In this document: one piece after another, positions 1 to 9,058 of the stretch
How the letters are laid out: each line of letters starts with the position of its first letter
Numbering within the stretch: the first letter of the stretch is position 1
Assembly: GCA_934149155.1 (NCBI GenBank)
Contig: CAKPDZ010000002.1
Coordinates: 1 to 54,054 of the forward strand
Direction: 5' to 3'
DNA from: an uncultured Clostridia bacterium
GTDB taxonomy: Bacteria > Bacillota > Clostridia > TANB77 > CAG-508
Length of the DNA: 54,054 bases
Made by a program: the position numbers and the translations under genes
The notes under the pieces: model-generated
Databases searched by the model: none
Told to the model about the DNA's origin: nothing
The model's input: the letters and a program-made list of their open reading frames with translations, nothing else

Positions 1-992
1 TCATTCTCAGCTTGAACTTGCTCAACTTTGTTGATTAACTCTTTTGCATTTTGATTGTATTCAGCTAACTTATCAGAAGCGTTTTCATTAAACTCATTTT
101 GTTTATCTGCAGCATTAGTATTAAAAGTTTCTTCCTTATTGGATGCATTATTATTATAAGCATCCGTTTTAGTCTTATCATTCTTGTTATATTCGTCTAA
201 TTTAGCTGCAGCATTATCATCAAATGTTTTTGTCTTTGTATCATAATCGTCGTCAAACTCTTTCATTTTAGCAGTATGATTCTTATTATATTCTGCTAGT
301 TTATCATCTGAGTTAGTATTGAATGTCTTTGTTTGTGCTTCTGCGTTTTCGTCAAATGCTGTTGTTTTTGCTTCTGCATTATCATTTATTGCTTTCTGCT
401 TTTCTTCAAAGTTCTTATTGAATGCTTCTGTTTTTTGCTTGTCATTTTCATTGTACTTGTCTGTTAAGTCTTTTATATTACTTACTGCACTTGATATAGT
501 TTCTTGCATTTCAGTAAAGTTCTCTTGTCTTGCTTCTTCTGCTGATATTCTTTCATTTTCATTTGATACTCTTTCGCTTTCTGCTTTTTCTAGATCTTGT
601 TTCATTCTTGTTAGAGTATCAATCCAAGTTGGGTACTGCTCCGGTATAGTTTCAGTTGCATTTATTGAGTCTTTTACCTCTAATGCTATTATCTCTGATT
701 TAAAGATTTCTTCATTATCATGCAATATTCTTAATTGAAACTTTACAAAACCAGTCTGAGCCATTAAACTTGACTTAATAGGTAGTTCATAGCCTTCTTC
801 TGTACATTCAACCTCTATCATTCCTTTTGTCTCATCTGGCAACTCTACCTCTACTATTCCAGTTCCTTCAATTTTCTCATCTAAACAGAAAAGAAGAACT
901 TCTTGTAAGTTCTCCCCATTCATTCCTAGACTTCTTCTGTCTTTGTGTAATGTCTTTCTGTCAGATGTTCTTATTAATATTTTATTTACCAT
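1..992 (-). CDS. Baseplate upper protein (BppU-like), 3' end outside window
   Basis: The ATG at 992 follows a strong AGGAGG site with a 6-base gap, and the frame runs off the left edge, so only about 330 N-terminal residues are seen. The first ~110 residues (opening MVNKILIRTSDRK) resemble the N-terminal domain of phage baseplate upper proteins, which attach receptor-binding proteins to the baseplate. From about residue 185 to the edge the chain becomes an 11-residue repeat with units such as AEYNKNHTAKM and KTFDDNAAAKL, a hendecad pattern expected to form a long coiled coil. It lies directly downstream of the other tail-tip genes. BppU identity is from N-terminal resemblance and gene position; the receptor-binding end cannot be judged. 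Confidence 0.65.
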   Translation of the reverse strand, partial: MVNKILIRTSDRKTLHKDRRSLGMNGENLQEVLLFCLDEKIEGTGIVEVELPDETKGMIEVECTEEGYELPIKSSLMAQTGFVKFQLRILHDNEEIFKSEIIALEVKDSINATETIPEQYPTWIDTLTRMKQDLEKAESERVSNENERISAEEARQENFTEMQETISSAVSNIKDLTDKYNENDKQKTEAFNKNFEEKQKAINDNAEAKTTAFDENAEAQTKTFNTNSDDKLAEYNKNHTAKMKEFDDDYDTKTKTFDDNAAAKLDEYNKNDKTKTDAYNNNASNKEETFNTNAADKQNEFNENASDKLAEYNQNAKELINKVEQVQAEN

Positions 993-993
993 C

Positions 994-1455
994 TTAAGCC
1001 TCCTGCTTTGTATATTCTACTGTTACAATAAACTCAAAGTTTGTATTCCAAATTGAAGCATCTTTTTCAATTATTAATTCTTTTTTAGTTCCTTGCCACA
1101 ATGCTCTAGATTGTCCACCACTTGTACTGTAAAAAGCCCCAATCGGACTTGCTAATTTATCACTTTTTCTTTGAAAAGTTCCTTCTATTTTTATTACAGT
1201 GTCAATGTCTTTTAAACTGTTTGCTATTGTTTGAGAACTGCCACTATTACATTCTCCGGTATAAGTCTTACTATAAACATCTTTTCCATCTATCCACTTT
1301 TTGACTGTGTTTATTTCTTCTGTTGAATATGTAGTAGCATTAGTTATTTTATTGTCTATTACATTTATTGCATTTTCAATATTAGTTTGCATTAAATTCA
1401 AATTAGTGTCATTTATGGCAGGCAAACTTCCATTTTTAAAATTTATTTTATCCAT
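994..1455 (-). CDS. Phage tail-tip protein of unknown function
   Basis: 153 residues. The start overlaps the end of the tail endopeptidase gene by 8 bases and the stop is 1 base from the BppU start, so it is translated as part of the tail-tip block. The N-terminal third (opening MDKINFKNGSLPAINDT) matches the style of small phage baseplate/tail proteins that begin with an IxFxNGxxPAI-type stretch. The rest is polar with predicted beta content. No catalytic motif or membrane segment is visible. A structural role at the tail tip is inferred from position only. Confidence 0.6.
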   Translation of the reverse strand: MDKINFKNGSLPAINDTNLNLMQTNIENAINVIDNKITNATTYSTEEINTVKKWIDGKDVYSKTYTGECNSGSSQTIANSLKDIDTVIKIEGTFQRKSDKLASPIGAFYSTSGGQSRALWQGTKKELIIEKDASIWNTNFEFIVTVEYTKQEA

Positions 1456-3824
1456 TATTTTCCTCCTTTTGTTTCAATTTATTTTCCAAATCTTCCACTT
1501 TTTGAGATAATTCTTGGATAGCTTTACAACACAAACTTGTAAAAGCATAATTGTCTACACCTTTATTATCTAAGCTTGTTACTTCTTTAGAATAATTGTA
1601 ATTATCGCCAATAACAAAACCTATATGTTTTTTGTCTGTATCTTGCTCGTTTTTCAAATTATATTTATAAATATCTATTTGCTTTAATATTTCTAAAGCT
1701 CTGTCCTGCATCTTCTCAAAATTTTTCTTTTGAGTCTCTAACGATGTTTGAGTCAGTGTTGGTGTAGATATCCCTGAACCATAAATTGATGTTTCAGATC
1801 CATCTTGGTCTGTTAATAGTATAGCAGCCCTGTTTAAATATCCTCCTTGAAAGAATATAGCAGATCCTCCTGTTCCTCTGTTGAGCCACATTCTTGAACC
1901 ACTAGCAGCAAACTCATCTCCATTTTTGCTTTTCAATATAAAATATTCGCCAGAATTGTCGGGAATATCTGTTAATTTTATTTTTCCTCCAACAACATTT
2001 GCGTTATTCATTGTTGCATTGTTCATTGTTGCATTGTTGCAAGACATGTTTCCATTTTTATCTACATTGAAATTATTACTTGTAATTACTGTATTGTCTC
2101 CTGTTAAATTTATATCTTTTCCGTTTAAGACTGATTTTATTGGCTTCAATTTGTATTTCTTCAGCACTTTGATTAATTTTTGAAATAACTTCATCTTCAT
2201 CGACCTTCTTCCTTACTTCGATATTTATTTCAGAAGCTGTTTGTTTGATTTCGCTATCCATTTCAACTCTAGTAGCAAATATGTTTGTATATGTACTTTT
2301 TATCACAAACTTTGCACTAATTTGAGCAGAATAGTTTTGTATCCCTATTGTGTTTGTTCCTTCTTCTAACACAATCTGTAATTCGCCAAGTTCTTCGATT
2401 TCTTCATTATCTTTAATACTTCCATCTTTGTTTATTCTTCTGATCACTTGAGCTTTTCCGTCTTTTAATATATACTCATCATATACATTCCCATTTTGCC
2501 TTAATACATCTTTCACTCCTAATTCATATATATTAAAAGAATCAGATTCCTCTGAACCTGATTTATAATTTTCTACTATTATTCTACTATCTCCTTGAGG
2601 ATATAAGTCGTCTGATGGATATAAGTCATCTGACGGATATAAATAACCGAATACTGTATTGTTTCCTTTTATATTTAATTCTAATAAAGTTCCTTCAACA
2701 CAGTTTTCTAATGTTATTATCTTTGTTCCACTTGCTATATCAGTTAAATCTGCTACATCTGAAACTTTGCTTGATATTTTCCCAATACTTATTTCATGTT
2801 CTGCTATCTTCTCTGTGTTTTCGGAAGTTTCTTGTGCTAGTTGAGTAATTTTATTATTATCTCTATCAACTTTTATTGATAATTTTTTTATTTTTTCACT
2901 TGTTCCAACAACTTGTGTTTCTTCTTGTTTCTTAGTTGCTACATCTAAATTATAACCTCCGTACCAGCCACCATTATAAGTTAAATCATATCCCACAATG
3001 GTTGGATAATTATTAACTCCATCTGTAAAAGTAATAACTTGTCCAGCCATGATGTCATAATCGATTGGACAATTATTGGTTTTGAAACTATAAAATTGAA
3101 AGCCATTTATTTCATTAAATATCTCTTCAACTTCGCTTTGTTCTGTTATAAAAACATTATCTTCACTTAAATATAAAGTATTTCCTGTTTCGTCTCCATA
3201 CTCATACTTCAATGAACCGAGTTCATAAACAACTCTTGTTATTGTATGTTTTTCTCCTATTTGAAAGTCTGAACAATCGTCTATGCTTATTGTTTTTTCA
3301 GATGTAGTATTTTGTTTTATAAAGTATAATTTCCCATCTTTTCCTATTTGTGCATATCCGCCATTTAGTTCTGCTATATATCCGATATATTCTCTTGCTG
3401 TTATTGTATTGTCATACCAACTTATACTTTTATCATATTCTCTAAAATCTGTTGTAGCAAGTTCAATTCCTGCTTTACTGCATATGTCTTGTGCTATTTG
3501 TAAAAGTGTTGCACTTCCATTATTAAAGATTAAACTTGCATCATATTCAAATTCTAAATCCACCATTTTATCTGTAAGTGTATATTTATATTCAAAATCG
3601 TTTTCTTCTATTTTGTCTACTACTAATGTTGCAATCAATTCATTATTATTTTTTATTGTTACTATATTAGGATGTGTTGATCCTACTGTTTTATCTATTG
3701 AAATATTATATATATTTGACGCTGTACTTCCTAAATAAAAAGTATCTTCAAATAAAGCAAAGTTTGTGGACAATGCTGTATAATAATCTTCGTCTATTAA
3801 ATTATTATCAAAATATATTTCCAT
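1448..3824 (-). CDS. Tail endopeptidase/minor structural protein with S74-like C-terminus, +1 recoded at CGG
   Basis: The first frame (from ATG 3824) codes for a tail-tip protein: N-terminal prophage tail-protein domain, a DLYPSD tandem repeat near residues 405-420, then helical linker. At codon 568 (positions 2123-2121) an in-frame CGG follows AAA. The zero frame ends 15 codons later, whereas skipping the C gives KGKDINLTGDN, which continues the normal domain (family members read ISLxGKxIxLTGD). The product is then 791 residues. The C-terminus (KHIGFVIGDNY, then a coiled coil) resembles the intramolecular-chaperone/S74 region of phage tail proteins. The downstream part overlaps the zero frame by 125 bases but has no plausible start of its own. 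Stop overlaps the next gene. Confidence 0.8.
2121..2124 (-). other. +1 recoding site (CGGA) in tail endopeptidase gene
   Basis: Zero-frame codons CTT AAA CGG AAA; the continued frame is CTT AAA (C) GGA AAA. Frame arithmetic is exact: 2377 bases minus one equals 792 codons. Confidence 0.8.
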
Positions 3825-4222
3825 TATTGACCACTCACTTTCTTACTCTGTACTATATTAAAACTTAATCCACTCCATGTTGCTCCTGTTTCTTGATTTT
3901 GCTGCATATTAACAGAAATTTTACTCACATAAGCTTGACATTCTAATATTCCATTTGCCCCAAATAGAGGACTTTTCATTTTAACAAACAAAGGATAGTT
4001 ATTTATCATTTTAACTATCTCTTCTGCTTCCGCTTCTGTTAAATAGTTAAATGTAAAACTACCCTTGAACCACTTCTTGCTTACTATTTTTCTATTTAAA
4101 TTTCCTGTTGTTACACTTCTGTATGAATTACTGTCTAGATCTTCCCAATCTATTTTGTATGAACTAGGAGTTTTCATCGTAGTATAATTATCTGTTGACT
4201 TTGCTTTAGCTTGCCATAACAT
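3824..4222 (-). CDS. Distal tail-like protein (DUF6711-like)
   Basis: 132 residues, located between the tape measure and the tail endopeptidase, where Dit-type distal tail proteins sit in siphoviruses. The sequence is all-beta in character with IDWEDLDSNSYR and WFKGSFTFNYLT stretches typical of the short phage proteins that join tape measure to baseplate. It overlaps the endopeptidase start by 1 base and its start is 1 base downstream of the tape-measure stop (4224). Function inferred from position and general resemblance. Confidence 0.65.
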   Translation of the reverse strand: MLWQAKAKSTDNYTTMKTPSSYKIDWEDLDSNSYRSVTTGNLNRKIVSKKWFKGSFTFNYLTEAEAEEIVKMINNYPLFVKMKSPLFGANGILECQAYVSKISVNMQQNQETGATWSGLSFNIVQSKKVSGQ

Positions 4223-4223
4223 G

Positions 4224-6146
4224 CTAAATCACACTCCTTCCTAGTTGTCTATTTTTGTTATTTATGTATTTTACTGATGCTTGTCCTACATCTTTTATTG
4301 TAGTATATGGTGCTATTTCTATGTTTTCTATTGCTTCAATTACTCGTTCAATTAATTCATTAGTTTGTTCATTTCCATTTCCAAAGTATTCTTTAGAATT
4401 GAATTTTTTAGGAACGACTGCTTCACCTTTGTGGATATATGCTAATTGGTCTTCTGGAACATAGTTTGTTCCAACATTTAATCTTGGTATTTGTGGAATA
4501 TTAAAGCCGAATTTCTTTCCTCCAAATCCTGGTACCCAATCTGGAACATCAAATTTAATTTTATTTGCTCCATTTATTAAAGTGTTTATTCCACTTATTA
4601 TTAAATTTAAAGGAGCTTTTGCAATGCCATATAATGCATCAAAAACTCCTTTAAATATTTGTTTAAATCCTTCTAAAACTCTTTTCATGTCTCCTGTGAA
4701 TATTCCTTTAAACACATTTAATATTCCATCAAATATACCTTTTAATCCAGTAAATACACCATTAAAAGTGTTTAATACATGTTGTGCTAACATAATAAAA
4801 TATTTATATATTACTTCGCCTACTATTCCAAAGTTTTCTTTTACCCAGTCCGTTTTAGATATAAGCCAATCAATACCATTTTGAAGAAATTGTCTTATTT
4901 TTTCCCAATTTGAAACTATTAATCCGACTATTATTGCTATCGCTCCTCCTATTACAGCAGGAACACTACCTATAATAAGTCCAAATCCCACAATAATTAT
5001 TCCTATATCAGTTATTATTTTTCCGAAGTTTTCCCAACTAGGGTCTTTCAAATAATTTATTAGATCTCCTATTAATTTAATTACTCCAGTTACAGCCATT
5101 ATTATTCCAGTTGCAACAGCTAATGTACTTGTTCCAAATTTAGTTGCTAACACTTCAACTAATCCAGTTTTTATTGCTATTATTCCTGCAGCAAGTCCTC
5201 CTAATAAACCTATAACTGTTGGAATATTATCTTTAACCCATTCTCCAAAAGCTTTTACTGTTTCTGCCCAAGGCAAATCAACATTTTGAATACTTGCAAA
5301 CGGATTACTTATTCCTGTATCAATATTACTTCCTGCACTTGTATCTAAGTTATTTAACTCGTCAAATCCTGCTAATGACTTATTTAAGCCTTTTGCACTT
5401 TTAGAAGCTTTATCCATAGATTTTGCACTTGCTCTTGCTAATAAATCTACACCTGTTAAAGCTTTTATGAATATATTGATATATCCAACACCTTTCATTA
5501 ATATGTTGGCTATTTTTTCAATAATTGGTGCAAGCATTGAACCTAATCCTGCCCATACACTCTGCAATTTGTCTGACAATTCCGTGTCCTGTGCTAAATA
5601 AGCTGAGCTAGCTTTACTTACTAATTGCCATATACCTCTAATGCTCAATAATGCTAAACCAAATCTTTTAATTTTAGATGTAATTTGGTCAAATCCTCTA
5701 GTTATCTGATTTAAACCATTATTTATTTTAGTTGTTTTTTTATTCTCATTGTTAAATTTTTTTACTTCATTTGTGGTTTTCTTTACTTTGTTCTCAACTT
5801 GCCCATATTGATCAATATATTGTTGAATTGCATTTGAATCATATTGCACATAATTCATGTTACTTGTTGCTTTATTTACTTCCTTTACCTTTGACACAAC
5901 ATCACTCAAATCAGTTTTAGCTCTTTGTAATTCAAAGACTTCAGACAATCCATATTTACTTCCTGTAAGTTTATTAAATTCTTTAGATATCCCTTTTATT
6001 TGTGTTAGTCCATTTATTTTCATTCCACTAACATCGCTTGGATTAAAAGCTTTTTTTATGCTTTCGGCAGTTTTCTTTACTTGTTCTGCTTTTTTATTAA
6101 AAGAACTCATAAGCAAATCTAATTCAATACCATATTTTTCATTCAT
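4224..6146 (-). CDS. Tail tape measure protein
   Basis: 640 residues, the longest continuous tail gene. The ATG at 6146 shares its A with the TAA of the tail chaperone (TAATG), so the nine codons of open frame further upstream are not used. The N-terminus is charged and helical (residues 1-160), followed by hydrophobic, Gly/Ile-rich membrane-like segments around residues 310-420, and a C-terminus with NVGTNYVPEDQLAYIHKGE, a sequence commonly found at the end of such proteins. Tape measures set tail length and help DNA cross the membrane. Position after the frameshifted chaperone pair confirms the call. It contains no in-frame CGG. Confidence 0.85.
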   Translation of the reverse strand: MNEKYGIELDLLMSSFNKKAEQVKKTAESIKKAFNPSDVSGMKINGLTQIKGISKEFNKLTGSKYGLSEVFELQRAKTDLSDVVSKVKEVNKATSNMNYVQYDSNAIQQYIDQYGQVENKVKKTTNEVKKFNNENKKTTKINNGLNQITRGFDQITSKIKRFGLALLSIRGIWQLVSKASSAYLAQDTELSDKLQSVWAGLGSMLAPIIEKIANILMKGVGYINIFIKALTGVDLLARASAKSMDKASKSAKGLNKSLAGFDELNNLDTSAGSNIDTGISNPFASIQNVDLPWAETVKAFGEWVKDNIPTVIGLLGGLAAGIIAIKTGLVEVLATKFGTSTLAVATGIIMAVTGVIKLIGDLINYLKDPSWENFGKIITDIGIIIVGFGLIIGSVPAVIGGAIAIIVGLIVSNWEKIRQFLQNGIDWLISKTDWVKENFGIVGEVIYKYFIMLAQHVLNTFNGVFTGLKGIFDGILNVFKGIFTGDMKRVLEGFKQIFKGVFDALYGIAKAPLNLIISGINTLINGANKIKFDVPDWVPGFGGKKFGFNIPQIPRLNVGTNYVPEDQLAYIHKGEAVVPKKFNSKEYFGNGNEQTNELIERVIEAIENIEIAPYTTIKDVGQASVKYINNKNRQLGRSVI

Positions 6147-6837
6147 TATATGTATCCTTTCTGCCTTGCCCATTTTTCTTTTAGAAAATCTGGCATTGCT
6201 ATTGTTTTCTTTGGTTTCGAAAGTTCCGGACTTGCTTCTTCTGGCGTCTCAGGATATTTTTCCATCATTTGAGATAGGTTCCCCTGTTTCCACAACTTAT
6301 AGCTTAGTCCTTCTCTTCTTTGTTCCAAAGTCTTTTTTAATTCGTAAGGTGTCATACTATATAATTGTTCATATACTAAATCAAACTTTAATAATTCGTC
6401 GTAGAGAAACTCAATATATTTTGTTGTTGAGCAATCCTCTACTTTTGTAAGTTTTTTCTTTCTGCTATTAACTCCCTTTTTTCTTCTTCTGTCATTCCTT
6501 TTATTTTTTCTCTTTCTTCTTTGATGTTCTTTAAATCTTCTTGTGATATAACTCCACTTACTACTAAAGTTTCATAAATAATGTCCATTAATATTTTTTC
6601 TATTGTAAAACCGTTATCTATTAATTCATCATAGAAACTGTAAGCCATATTTTTAGTAAATGTTTCTCCTGCTCCATTTCTCATATACTGTAACAATGTT
6701 ATTAATGATGTTACAGAGCCTTGTTGTACAAAATCTAGCAATGTGCAATTATATTGTTTCTCTATTTTTTCACAGTCCATTGAGTTTAATCTCATATTTA
6801 TTTCTTTATCATTCAAATTAAATGTATAATATTTCAT
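6146..6837 (-). CDS. Tail assembly chaperones gpG and gpGT, joined by -1 frameshift
   Basis: The zero frame 6837-6439 gives the 132-residue gpG-like chaperone. Near its end the heptamer A AAA AAC (6457-6451) lies in the correct phase for -1 slippage: zero frame AGA AAA AAC TTA, shifted frame AAA AAA CTT ACA. The shifted frame stays open to 6146 and adds about 98 residues (TPYELKKTLEQRREG and on), giving a 230-residue gpGT. Such paired products in a fixed ratio wrap the tape measure in lambda-like and many Firmicute siphoviruses. The downstream part alone (from ATG 6355) would lack ~30 residues that the shift supplies. Confidence 0.8.
6451..6457 (-). promoter_or_regulatory. -1 programmed frameshift heptamer A AAA AAC
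   Basis: Canonical X XXY YYZ slippery sequence in phase with gpG. The gpG stop TAG follows four codons later (TTA CAA AAG TAG). It differs in sequence and direction from the CGG sites elsewhere in this prophage. Confidence 0.75.
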
Positions 6838-6856
6838 TTCTTTTTCCTCCCATTAT

Positions 6857-6883
6857 AAAAAGCACCAGTTTTACTGATGCTTT
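6857..6883 (-). terminator. Terminator after the Rha-like gene
   Basis: Stem AAGCATCAG / CTGGTGCTT (one mismatch-tolerant wobble) with a TAAAA loop followed by TTTT on the minus strand, just downstream of the stop at 6888. It separates the cargo island from the tail chaperone gene. Confidence 0.65.
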
Positions 6884-6887
6884 AGTT

Positions 6888-7698
6888 TTAACATATTGAT
6901 ATTTGTTCTTCTTCCATTCTTGGAAGTATTCCTTTTACTTTAAAGAACTCGTATAAGAATAATCTGCCTTTTTGTGTCCACATCATACTTGTTCTGCTTC
7001 CTTTTGTTCCGTTTGAATGTGTAAATTCAAATGTTTTTGTTTGCGTATATCCTTTTCCTCTATATTTCTTATATAGTAACCAACTATCGCCTTCTTTGTA
7101 TTGAATACCAAATTTCTTTAGCATTTTATTAAACTCTGGTGCTGTAAATCCATAATCACAAGCAATTACATTAACCTTAGTTAAATCATCACATTGTAAT
7201 ATTCTATCTGTATAATCAGCTTTAGGTTTTAATTCTCCAATAAGTTGGTCTTTCTTATTGTTTTCTGCAAGTAAATTGGTGTTTTCTTTTCTTAAATTCT
7301 CAACTTTTGTATTTAATACATTCATAGCTTTTAGAATTAACTCGTCTTCATTCATGTTTTCTTCTCCTGCTATGTATCCTCCTGTTTTTCTTATACTTGG
7401 TAATACTTCACTTGTTACCCATCTTTTAAATTTCTTTGCATTTGGTAGTTTACTTGACATTATTAAGCTATATAATCCACTTTCATTTATTACTATTGTA
7501 TCTCTGTTCTGACCTGAAGTACCGAATCGGTACCACAGCTCTATCTTCCTCATCCACATGTCTGCTTACATCTCTGCTACCATTTTGATATCCTAATACT
7601 GTTGCAATTTCTTTCCCTATAAAATATGGTTCATTATTTATCTCTAAACTTCTGATTTCTCCAAATTCTTCATTTTTAAATATCATTAAATCTTTCAT
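6888..7698 (-). CDS. Rha/BRO-N-type phage regulatory protein, +1 recoded at CGG
   Basis: ATG at 7698 after AAAGGAG. The N-terminal 58 residues (FKNEEFGEIRSLEINNEP, then KEIATVLGY) are a BRO-N/antirepressor domain that begins in one frame. CGG at codon 59 (7524-7522, context CCG ATT CGG TAC) breaks it: the zero frame stops 12 codons later. Skipping the C gives GTSGQNRDTIVINESG and then LYSLIMSSKLPNAK, the rest of the same BRO-N fold. The C-terminal half (NVIACDYGFTAPEFNKML and TQKGRLFLYEFFKVKG) is a KilA-C/ANT-like DNA-binding domain. Full product 269 residues, usual for phage antirepressors. The two halves of one domain lie in the two frames, so independent genes are unlikely. Confidence 0.8.
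7522..7525 (-). other. +1 recoding site (CGGT) in Rha/BRO-like gene
   Basis: ATT CGG TAC in the zero frame, ATT (C) GGT ACT in the continued frame. It splits the BRO-N domain internally. Confidence 0.8.
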
Positions 7699-7699
7699 A

Positions 7700-7828
7700 T
7701 TACTTTATTCTCCTTTTTCTACTTTCATTTATTTTTTTACCCTCTTCTACTCCTTCAATATGCACCAATACTATTGATATCATTAAAGGAAAAATAATAC
7801 TAAAAAACATTCCCCATATATTACTCAT
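7700..7828 (-). CDS. Small membrane protein
   Basis: 42 residues. ATG at 7828 overlaps the stop of the upstream gene (ATGAGTAA), and the stop is 1 base from the Rha-like start, so it is translationally coupled on both sides. Residues 5-23 (WGMFFSIIFPLMISIVLV) form one membrane segment, followed by a charged tail. No function recognised; part of the cargo island. Confidence 0.5.
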   Translation of the reverse strand: MSNIWGMFFSIIFPLMISIVLVHIEGVEEGKKINESRKRRIK

Positions 7829-8210
7829 AACTAATTTTCTCCTTTATATAATTTTCTGTTCTTAATATAAGCTCTTGTACTGTTATAAAACCTTCTTGAA
7901 GCTCTTTGTAATTGTTTTTTACAAAGTTATATACTAAGCTATCTATTCTTGTTTTATATTTTTCTTCATATTCAATAACATATTTATCAAACTCGCTTAT
8001 TTCAAATTTCTCGTCTTTCTGCAAATGGTATCCATCTTGTAATTCTTCTTCGATTCCATATACAATATTGCTTAAATTTCTTGTTTCACTTGGTGCAATA
8101 CTTATTACAGTAGTTCTATCTTTAATTGTAAAAGTAAAATAAGTACTGTCTTTAAAATAATTTTCTTTGTCTTGTTCTTTTGTTCTATATTCAATTTCTA
8201 ATTTTGGCAT
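7821..8210 (-). CDS. Hypothetical prophage protein
   Basis: 129 residues from the ATG at 8210, chosen because AAAGGAG lies 10 bases upstream; a longer frame starting at 8249 lacks such a site. Opening MPKLEIEYRTKEQDKENYF, rich in charged residues, no membrane segment or recognised motif. It lies in the cargo island between the XRE regulator and the small membrane protein, and overlaps the latter by 8 bases. Function unknown. Confidence 0.55.
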   Translation of the reverse strand: MPKLEIEYRTKEQDKENYFKDSTYFTFTIKDRTTVISIAPSETRNLSNIVYGIEEELQDGYHLQKDEKFEISEFDKYVIEYEEKYKTRIDSLVYNFVKNNYKELQEGFITVQELILRTENYIKEKISYE

Positions 8211-8249
8211 AATAAAAAGACTCCTTTCAATTTCAAAATTTTTTTTCAA

Positions 8250-8348
8250 TTTTGGTACTTGAACAAAGCCTTTATCCGTGATATAATATTCATAGATAAG
8301 AACTTTGTTCTGTCGTTTGAGATAATGTTGTAGTTTGCCGACCGCACA
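8250..8348. other. Structured intergenic segment in cargo island
   Basis: About 100 bases without a gene. It contains an inverted repeat GAGATAATG / CATTATCTC (8320-8328 and 8345-8353, reaching into the end of the XRE gene) and a small AGAAC TTT GTTCT hairpin. It may terminate the XRE transcript or be a regulatory RNA; the run of T expected of a terminator is weak, so no firmer call is made. Confidence 0.35.
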
Positions 8349-8576
8349 TTATCTCTCTTCTTTTTTTAATAAATCTTCTACATTCAGTCTAAAAACTTCC
8401 GCTAGCTTTTCTAATAATTCAATTTGCACTTTTTTGCATTTAACATTTTCTATTGCATTTATCTTTTCTCTTGAAGTCCCCGTTCTCTCTGCCAGTTCTC
8501 TTTGACTTATATGCAATCTTGCTCTTTCCATTCGAATTTTAGAATCATCTATTTCCTTCGAAATATTCGCAATCAT
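8349..8576 (-). CDS. XRE-family transcriptional regulator
   Basis: 75 residues from ATG 8576 (GGAGG seven bases upstream). A helix-turn-helix covers residues ~10-65: RMERARLHISQRELAERTG followed by TSREKINAIE. It is divergent from the second XRE gene at 8706, with about 130 bases between, forming a two-regulator switch separate from the main lysogeny switch at 28.3 kb. Its position inside the tail module marks it as a moron/cargo regulator. Confidence 0.8.
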   Translation of the reverse strand: MIANISKEIDDSKIRMERARLHISQRELAERTGTSREKINAIENVKCKKVQIELLEKLAEVFRLNVEDLLKKEER

Positions 8577-8705
8577 TTTCACACCTCCTTTACTTATAGT
8601 GAAATAATATCACTTATTATATAGTTTGTCAACATATTTTTAATTTTTCGTAAAAAAAATTTACTTTTTGTAAAATTTGTGTTATTATATATAAGAGGTG
8701 AGTAT

Positions 8706-9023
8706 ATGTCTATTTTATCAAAAAGAATCAAGGTATTGAGAGAAGAACATCATTTAAGCCAATCTCAATTAGCTGAAAAATTAAATGTTACAACATCATC
8801 AATTTCTCAATATGAAAGCGGTGATAGAATACCTAGTGATGATGTAAAAATAAAAATTGCAAATCTATTTGATGTTTCTTTAGATTTCTTAATGGGTGTC
8901 TCTGATATTAGAAGCCCCTATACTTTTTTTACACTATCTAAATATTTTAATAGTTTAACCGAAGAACAAGTTAACGATGTTATCAGGTACATAATGTTTC
9001 TAAAAGAATATAAAGATAAATAA
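8706..9023 (+). CDS. XRE-family repressor-like protein
   Basis: 105 residues from ATG 8706 (AAGAGGTG upstream). Helix-turn-helix at residues 5-60 (SQSQLAEKLNVTTSSIS), then a short tail SLTEEQVNDVIRYIMFLKE. It is the only plus-strand gene in the structural region and faces away from the 8576 regulator. The pair plus the zinc-ribbon gene at 9056 looks like a self-regulated cargo unit expressed in the lysogen. Targets unknown. Confidence 0.8.
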   Translation: MSILSKRIKVLREEHHLSQSQLAEKLNVTTSSISQYESGDRIPSDDVKIKIANLFDVSLDFLMGVSDIRSPYTFFTLSKYFNSLTEEQVNDVIRYIMFLKEYKDK

Positions 9024-9024
9024 A

Positions 9025-9058
9025 AACACCTACATTTAAGTAAGTGTTTTATTTTTTA
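9025..9058 (+). terminator. Terminator after the plus-strand XRE gene
   Basis: AAAACAC ... GTGTTTT inverted repeat followed by ATTTTTT immediately after the stop at 9023. It lies between two convergent genes and overlaps the end of the minus-strand gene by a few bases. Confidence 0.6.

Noticed and set aside
1..560. CRISPR-like array because of regular repeats
   Set aside because: The regularity is at the protein level (33-base codon periodicity with divergent bases) and no constant repeats or unique spacers exist.
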